A stretch of DNA of 10,544 nucleotides, taken from the NCBI GenBank assembly GCA_002449915.1, contig DJXY01000086.1, forward strand, positions 1 to 10,544, written 5' to 3'. A model generated the notes under the pieces. It searched no databases. It saw nothing but the letters and a program-made list of their open reading frames with translations, and had not been told where the DNA came from. The stretch is from Oribacterium sp. UBA6992. GTDB taxonomy: Bacteria; Bacillota; Clostridia; Lachnospirales; Lachnospiraceae. This document shows, one piece after another, positions 7,036-10,544 of the stretch. Position 1 is the first letter of the stretch; every line of letters begins with the position of its first letter. Position numbers and translations under genes: made by a program.

Positions 7036-8028
7036 ATGTTTATTGCTGATCACTGGAAAGATTATGAAGTCATTGATACAAGCTCCGGAGACAAGCTGGA
7101 GCGCTGGGGAAAATATATCCTGAGAAGACCGGATCCGCAGGTCATCTGGCAGACAGAGCTGCGTAATCCTACATGGAAAAAGCTGAATGGACACTATCAC
7201 CGCTCGCAGAAGGGCGGAGGAGAGTGGGAGTTTTTCCATCTGCCGGAGCAGTGGACCATTTCATATGTCCTCGGCGGGACGGGAAAGAGCACACTTAGGG
7301 AGAACGCGCGGGAAACGTATCAGCGCGTGGCACCGGTTTATGCGCTTCTTACGGAGCTGCCCGCTAAGGACCGGGAGCTTACCTTCCATTTAAAACCATT
7401 TGCATTTAAGCATACCGGCCTTTTTCCGGAGCAGGCAGCAAACTGGGACTGGTTCTCAGATAAAATCTTAGGGGAAATCGGGAGGCGCCGTGCAGCAGGC
7501 ATTGACAAGCCTGTCAAGGTGCTGAATCTTTTTGCCTATACCGGGGGCGCAACGCTTGCGGCAGCTAAGGCAGGTGCGCATGTGACACATGTGGATGCCT
7601 CCAAGGGCATGGTGCAGTGGGCGAAGGAAAATGCGCAGAGTTCCGGTCTTGATACGGCGCCGATCCGCTGGCTTGTGGACGACTGCACCAAGTTCGTAGA
7701 ACGCGAGATCCGGAGGGGCAATACGTACGATGCCATTATTATGGATCCGCCTTCTTATGGCAGAGGACCCAAGGGCGAGATATGGAAAATTGAAGATGCC
7801 GTCTATCCGCTGATTCAGCTGGCTGCAAAGCTGCTTACAAAGGACAGTATTTTCTTTCTGATCAATTCCTATACGACAGGTCTGCAGCCGGCAGTCATGA
7901 GCTATATGCTCTCAACGGTGCTTGTGCCGGAGCTTGGCGGTGTGGTGCATTCCGAGGAAGTCGGACTGCCGGTTACAGAAACCGGGCTGGTACTTCCCTG
8001 CGGCTGCTCCGGACGATGGGAGAAATGA
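7036..8028 (+). CDS. Class I SAM-dependent methyltransferase, RlmI-like rRNA methyltransferase superfamily
   Basis: A 330-residue cytosolic methyltransferase. The Rossmann core begins with motif I VLNLFAYTGGATLAAAKAG (162-180), followed by THVDASKGMVQWAKENA (184-200) with the acidic SAM-ribose contact at D187, WLVDDCTKF (212-220) and motif IV IIMDPPSYGRG (235-244). This is the pattern of the RlmI/RlmK-type (COG1092-like) 23S rRNA methyltransferases. The N-terminal 150 residues are a family-specific extension, not the PUA domain of E. coli RlmI (396 residues), and the exact RNA target is not known to me. Start: the N-terminus MFIADHWKDYEVID fits the family, but only a weak purine-rich site (GAGAAAGAGAG) lies upstream. 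It may be co-transcribed with the acyltransferase 126 bases upstream. Confidence 0.88.
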   Translation: MFIADHWKDYEVIDTSSGDKLERWGKYILRRPDPQVIWQTELRNPTWKKLNGHYHRSQKGGGEWEFFHLPEQWTISYVLGGTGKSTLRENARETYQRVAPVYALLTELPAKDRELTFHLKPFAFKHTGLFPEQAANWDWFSDKILGEIGRRRAAGIDKPVKVLNLFAYTGGATLAAAKAGAHVTHVDASKGMVQWAKENAQSSGLDTAPIRWLVDDCTKFVEREIRRGNTYDAIIMDPPSYGRGPKGEIWKIEDAVYPLIQLAAKLLTKDSIFFLINSYTTGLQPAVMSYMLSTVLVPELGGVVHSEEVGLPVTETGLVLPCGCSGRWEK

Positions 8029-8140
8029 CGGGGACTTTTATGCGAATGTCAGAATGCTATATTTTTGCGTGTCTTTCCATATGCAAGATCGCCGAAAGAG
8101 ACTTTACGTCTGTAAGATTATCGTAATTAATTTATGAGAA

Positions 8141-8192
8141 CAATTAATATAATTGGGATTGTATTTGTTTTTATGGCACGCTATGATATAAA
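8141..8192 (+). promoter_or_regulatory. Promoter region of the secreted cell-wall-binding protein, with upstream dyad
   Basis: Two overlapping sigma-A-like promoters are readable: TTGTAT (8159-8164), 17 bases, TATGAT (8182-8187); and TTGTTT (8165-8170), 16 bases, TATAAA (8187-8192). An AT-rich inverted repeat CAATT-AATAT-AATTG (8141-8155) sits directly upstream of the -35 and may be an operator or UP-like element. The leader would be about 55-60 bases. Confidence 0.55.
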
Positions 8193-8254
8193 CATAATGT
8201 AAATTTATGATGTTTCGGCTGGATATTTTATACCGGCTTTGGAGGTTATGTTTT

Positions 8255-9496
8255 ATGAGAGGAAAACTCACAGGCTTTTTGTTAGGCACCAGCATGCTCG
8301 CGGCAATTTCCGCGGTTTCAGCATATGCTGCCGGCTGGACGACCAATTCCAATGGAGAGCAGATTTATCAAAATGATAACGGATCCACCGTTACCAACTC
8401 CTGGATCAAGGCGGACAACAATGGCACAACCATCTGGTACTATGCAACCAATACCGGTACGCTGCGTAAGGACGGCTGGCAGAAGATTGGAGATTACTAC
8501 TATTATTTTAACGATCAGGGCATCATGCAGACCGGCTGGGTAGATAATGATAATTACTACTGTGATACTACCAGCGGTGCCATGAAAACCGGCTGGAAGC
8601 AGCTGCCGCTTCCTGAGGATGTTGATGACGACGATTATAATAAGGGAGACAGCTATTGGTTTTACTTTAACACCCGCACAGGAGAGAAGTATAAATCTGA
8701 TGATGAAGAAGCTGTGAGCAGAACCATTGATAACGTCACCTATGGCTTCGACGAAAATGGCGTTATGGTTACCGGCTGGGCTAAGACAGACAGCAAGCAG
8801 GACTCCGAGCTTGGAAATTACAGCTATTTTGCGGAAAAGACAGACAGCAAGTATAAGCTGGGCGAGAGAATTAACAATACCTGGTATTCTACAGTAGGTC
8901 CGGATGACGATAACAATTCAGGAAACAGCAGTGATCTTGCAACAGGAGATGTAGAGTGGTTCTATTTTAAGAGAAACGGGCACCCGGTTGCAGGAACCTC
9001 GGATGTTTATAAGGTAGAGAAAATCGACAGCAAGAGATATCTCTTTAATGAAAAGGGAAATCCTGCGTACGGCATTGTTCTGGGATCTACAAGCACCAAT
9101 ACTTCCGATGCGGATTATTACTATTGCGGCACCTCCCGCAATGACTGCTCTGTCAAGACCGGCAAGATGACCGTAGAGGACGGCGATGGCGAGAAGATTA
9201 CCTGCTATTTTGATTCTACCGGCAAGGGCTATACAGGTGTTAAGGATGATTACCTCTATTATAAAGGCAAGCTCCAGAAGGCGGACAGTGATCTGGACTA
9301 TCAGCTCTGCACAGTGAATGGTAAGCAGTATGTGGTTAATGAGTCCGGTCGTGTTATGAAGAGCAGAAGTAGTGTTAAGGATGGAAACAGCAATAAGGTT
9401 TCTACCAACAGTGACGGCACATTAAAAGCAAATGTGAGCGGATCACTGGAGTCCTTTGCACCGGAGGCTCCGGTATTATGGGATACCGATGACTGA
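8255..9496 (+). CDS. Secreted cell-wall-binding repeat protein of unknown role
   Basis: A 413-residue exported protein. The ATG at 8255 follows GGAGG (8241-8245) by nine bases and opens a classical signal peptide: basic MRGK, hydrophobic core (about 6-22), and cleavage near SAYAA (22-26). The longer reading from 8207 would add 16 residues without a ribosome binding site. The mature part has aromatic/Gly repeats of the choline-binding/cell-wall-binding type: YYFNDQGIMQTGW (83-95), YYCDTTSGAMKTGW (101-114), YGFDENGVMVTGW (163-175), with weaker copies at about 190, 235, 262, 289, 317 and 355. No amidase, lysozyme, peptidase or glycosyltransferase domain is visible, and there is no LPxTG. It is probably held at the envelope by these repeats. 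Asp-rich insertions lie at about 121-130, 217-221 and 344-348. A strong terminator follows, so it is a single-gene unit. Confidence 0.85.
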   Translation: MRGKLTGFLLGTSMLAAISAVSAYAAGWTTNSNGEQIYQNDNGSTVTNSWIKADNNGTTIWYYATNTGTLRKDGWQKIGDYYYYFNDQGIMQTGWVDNDNYYCDTTSGAMKTGWKQLPLPEDVDDDDYNKGDSYWFYFNTRTGEKYKSDDEEAVSRTIDNVTYGFDENGVMVTGWAKTDSKQDSELGNYSYFAEKTDSKYKLGERINNTWYSTVGPDDDNNSGNSSDLATGDVEWFYFKRNGHPVAGTSDVYKVEKIDSKRYLFNEKGNPAYGIVLGSTSTNTSDADYYYCGTSRNDCSVKTGKMTVEDGDGEKITCYFDSTGKGYTGVKDDYLYYKGKLQKADSDLDYQLCTVNGKQYVVNESGRVMKSRSSVKDGNSNKVSTNSDGTLKANVSGSLESFAPEAPVLWDTDD

Positions 9497-9527
9497 TCCG
9501 GATATGATAATTCTTTATAGGATTTTC

Positions 9528-9557
9528 AGAGCGCTGAGAGTTCAGCGCTCTTTTTTT
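9528..9557 (+). terminator. Strong Rho-independent terminator after the cell-wall-binding protein
   Basis: AGAGCGCTGA (9528-9537) and TCAGCGCTCT (9542-9551) form a perfect 10-bp stem with a four-base loop, followed by seven T (9551-9557). A second CTCTTTTTTTGT without a clear stem recurs about 25 bases downstream. Confidence 0.93.
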
Positions 9558-9588
9558 GTACCGAGGCTTCAACACTCTTTTTTTGTGC

Positions 9589-9617
9589 TTGCAAAACCGG
9601 GCAAATCAAGGTAGAAT
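9589..9617 (+). promoter_or_regulatory. Candidate distal promoter upstream of rpsJ
   Basis: TTGCAA (9589-9594), exactly 17 bases, and TAGAAT (9612-9617) make a plausible sigma-A promoter just after the terminator. Transcripts from here would carry about 440 bases of leader. A nearby TTGACA (9630-9635) has no good -10. Confidence 0.4.
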
Positions 9618-9674
9618 TAGCACTTGTGGTTGACACGCACGGCTGGGTTTAAATGAAACGCCCGGATTCGTGTA

Positions 9675-9700
9675 AAATTGTTTGATATTAAAAACAATTT
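9675..9700. repeat. Perfect 9-bp AT-rich inverted repeat upstream of the S10 promoter
   Basis: AAATTGTTT (9675-9683) and AAACAATTT (9692-9700) flank an 8-base spacer GATATTAA. The right arm ends 14 bases before the -35 of the proximal promoter. It could be an operator or an UP-like element. No gene covers it. Confidence 0.7.
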
Positions 9701-9714
9701 CCCTCAAAAACCGC

Positions 9715-9743
9715 TTGAAATTGCCAAATCAGTATGCTATCTT
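9715..9743 (+). promoter_or_regulatory. Proximal promoter of the S10 ribosomal protein operon
   Basis: TTGAAA (9715-9720), a 17-base spacer and TATCTT (9738-9743), with TG one base before the -10 (extended -10). The predicted start near 9750 leaves a leader of about 317 nt before rpsJ. Confidence 0.6.
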
Positions 9744-9749
9744 AGTATT

Positions 9750-10066
9750 CGCTGTGACATGATAGCGTTGAAATGAAAGATTGCTCGCAGAACGAAAGCC
9801 AAGATCCGTACGGATTTGTTCTTCGGAACCTCAGCGAACCGGCAACGGTTCCTACTCTGATCCTGATACGGCAACCAAGTATAAGTCATGCGGGAGAACT
9901 TCACGGAGCGAATGTCGAGTTATTAAAACTGACGGCAGGTCACTGTACTACAATTTAATCCGCTGAACAGCAGGCGGATTTTGTGCGTATTCGCTCACGG
10001 ACACGCACGGTTACGTGTACAGTCACCAACTTATCGTCAAAATTCCGATAGGAGGCGACTTTTTTT
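9750..10066 (+). promoter_or_regulatory. Structured 5' leader of the S10 operon, candidate cis-regulatory RNA
   Basis: This gene-free leader holds many pairings readable by eye: an ATCC-GTAC-GGAT palindrome (9804-9815); GTTC-TTCG-GAAC, a UUCG-capped hairpin (9818-9829); GAACCG-GCAA-CGGTTC, a GNRA-capped hairpin (9836-9851) extended by TCAG/CTGA (9831-9834 with 9857-9860); ATAC/GTAT (9866-9869 with 9879-9882); TGAC/GTCA (9930-9933 with 9939-9942); the AATCCGC/GCGGATT hairpin (9957-9980); and a long-range GAGCGAAT/ATTCGCTC helix (9906-9913 with 9989-9996) that encloses the previous two. Near the start codon, GTGCGT/ACGCAC (9983-9988 with 10003-10008) competes with ACACG/CGTGT (10001-10005 with 10014-10018). 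TATCG/CGATA (10033-10037 with 10046-10050) reaches the Shine-Dalgarno. Control of ribosomal protein operons by leader RNA is well known (L4 acts on the S10 leader in E. coli), but I recognise no described family here. Confidence 0.55.
9957..9982 (+). terminator. Terminator-like hairpin (possible attenuator) within the S10 leader
   Basis: AATCCGC (9957-9963) pairs perfectly with GCGGATT (9974-9980) around a 10-base loop, and the run of T continues to 9982. The U-tract is short (TTTT), so termination would be partial. Its position 85 bases before rpsJ, inside a long-range helix, suits attenuation or a structural domain. Confidence 0.35.
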
Positions 10067-10384
10067 ATGGCAAGTCAAGTAATGAGAATCACACTCAAGG
10101 CTTACGACCACACTCTTGTGGACGAGTCAGCCGCAAAAATTGTGGAGAGCTGCAAGAAAACTGGTTCACAGGTTTCCGGACCGGTACCACTTCCAACTAA
10201 GAAGGAAGTCATCACTATTCTGAGAGCTGTACATAAGTACAAGGACTCTCGTGAGCAGTTTGAGCAGAGAACTCACAAGAGACTGATCGACGTCATCAGC
10301 CCGAACCAGAAGACAATGGATGCACTTCAGAGACTGGAGATGCCGGCTGGTGTTTACGTTGACATCAAGATGAAGAAGAAATGA
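10067..10384 (+). CDS. rpsJ: 30S ribosomal protein S10 (NusE)
   Basis: A 105-residue S10, the usual length. [22 protein letters not shown], the [11 protein letters not shown] turn and [21 protein letters not shown] followed by [12 protein letters not shown] are diagnostic of bacterial S10. It is a 30S head protein and, as NusE, also joins transcription antitermination and transcription-translation coupling. AGGAGG (10050-10055) lies 11 bases before the ATG, slightly long, with a run of T between. It is the first gene of the S10 operon, followed after 49 bases by rplC. Confidence 0.98.
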   Translation: MASQVMRITLKAYDHTLVDESAAKIVESCKKTGSQVSGPVPLPTKKEVITILRAVHKYKDSREQFEQRTHKRLIDVISPNQKTMDALQRLEMPAGVYVDIKMKKK

Positions 10385-10393
10385 TTCTAGGAT

Positions 10394-10413
10394 GAACCGG
10401 GTAAAACTGGTTC
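10394..10413 (+). other. Intercistronic hairpin between rpsJ and rplC
   Basis: GAACCGG (10394-10400) pairs with CTGGTTC (10407-10413), six Watson-Crick pairs and one G-U, around GTAAAA. It ends 10 bases before the rplC ribosome binding site and has no U-tract. Its outer pairs repeat those of the GNRA hairpin at 9836-9851 in the leader. Confidence 0.5.
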
Positions 10414-10433
10414 CGCTGTAGAAAGGAGAACAC

Positions 10434-10544
10434 ATGAAGAAAGCTATTTTAGCTACTAAGGTAGGGATGACACAGATCTGGAACGAAGATGGCGTGTTAA
10501 TCCCGGTAACTGTACTTCAGGCTGGTCCTTGTGTTGTTACACAG
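10434..10544 (+). CDS. rplC: 50S ribosomal protein L3 (partial, 5' end)
   Basis: The first 37 codons are present before the right edge. [20 protein letters not shown] and [13 protein letters not shown] are typical of bacterial L3, an early-assembling 50S protein that reaches towards the peptidyl transferase centre. AGGAG (10424-10428) lies five bases before the ATG. Second gene of the S10 operon. Confidence 0.96.
   Translation, partial: MKKAILATKVGMTQIWNEDGVLIPVTVLQAGPCVVTQ

Noticed and set aside
7273..7296. GGTGKST in the methyltransferase read as a P-loop
   Set aside because: The spacing does not fit GxxxxGK[ST] (a Val stands where the first Gly should be) and no Walker B follows; the protein is a SAM methyltransferase.
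8207..8254. Upstream ATG start for the cell-wall-binding protein
   Set aside because: It has no ribosome binding site and would put 16 residues before a well-formed signal peptide; GGAGG at 8241-8245 supports the ATG at 8255.
9630..9660. TTGACA at 9630-9635 as an S10 promoter
   Set aside because: No acceptable -10 hexamer at 16-18 bases; the pairs at 9589-9617 and 9715-9743 are better.
9675..9700. Rex-type redox operator
   Set aside because: The arms contain TTGTT/AACAA, but the total spacing is 20 rather than the 18 bases of the Rex consensus and the gene downstream is not a usual Rex target.
9773..9966. Two overlapping 61-codon open frames in the S10 leader
   Set aside because: Neither has a ribosome binding site, one starts with TTG, and the region is better explained by RNA structure. 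A decayed gene fragment cannot be fully excluded.
9750..10066. T-box leader
   Set aside because: No AGGGTGGNACCGCG-like T-box sequence or antiterminator pairing is present, and rpsJ is not a T-box target.

Overview
The window looks like a low-to-mid GC Firmicute of the class Clostridia, most likely family Lachnospiraceae. This rests on the DnaD/DnaC-type replication-initiation pair, the long divergent PRPP synthetase, a secreted aromatic/GW-repeat cell-wall-binding protein, strong AGGAGG ribosome binding sites and the start of an S10 ribosomal protein operon. It is an ordinary chromosomal segment: I see no transposase, integrase, phage gene, CRISPR array, tRNA or rRNA.

Left part (1-2136, minus strand): two tandem paralogues, the second running off the left edge. 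Each is a short membrane-anchored, probably extracytoplasmic protein whose body resembles the SurA-like C-terminal chaperone domain of trigger factor, without the ribosome-binding and PPIase domains. The complete copy ends in a long acidic, Tyr-rich tail. They are transcribed leftwards from an extended -10 promoter near 2200.

Divergent intergenic region (2137-2617): about 480 bases holding that promoter and a cluster of DnaA-box-like nonamers (two perfect TTATCCACA, two with one mismatch, several weaker) plus AT-rich dyads. It lies directly upstream of a DnaD-domain protein and an overlapping DnaC/DnaI-type helicase-loader ATPase (2618-4331). This suggests DnaA control of the helicase-loading genes, or a secondary DnaA-binding locus.

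Middle (4454-8028, plus strand): a PRPP synthetase (prs) with its own Shine-Dalgarno and a good terminator, then a membrane acyltransferase of the acyltransferase-3 family, then a class I SAM-dependent methyltransferase of the RlmI-like rRNA methyltransferase superfamily. Two short 15-base-period tandem repeats lie in the spacers.

Right part (8159-10544, plus strand): a secreted cell-wall-binding repeat protein with its own promoter and a strong terminator, then a 570-base gene-free stretch holding two candidate promoters, a perfect 9-bp dyad and a roughly 320-nt leader. The leader is rich in hairpins, including UUCG- and GNRA-capped stems, a long-range 8-bp helix and a terminator-like hairpin. 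It precedes rpsJ (S10) and rplC (L3, cut by the right edge) and is a good candidate for a structured cis-regulatory RNA of the S10 operon.

The strongest candidates for something undescribed are this S10 leader, the DnaA-box cluster in front of dnaD-dnaC, and the tandem anchored trigger-factor-like proteins.
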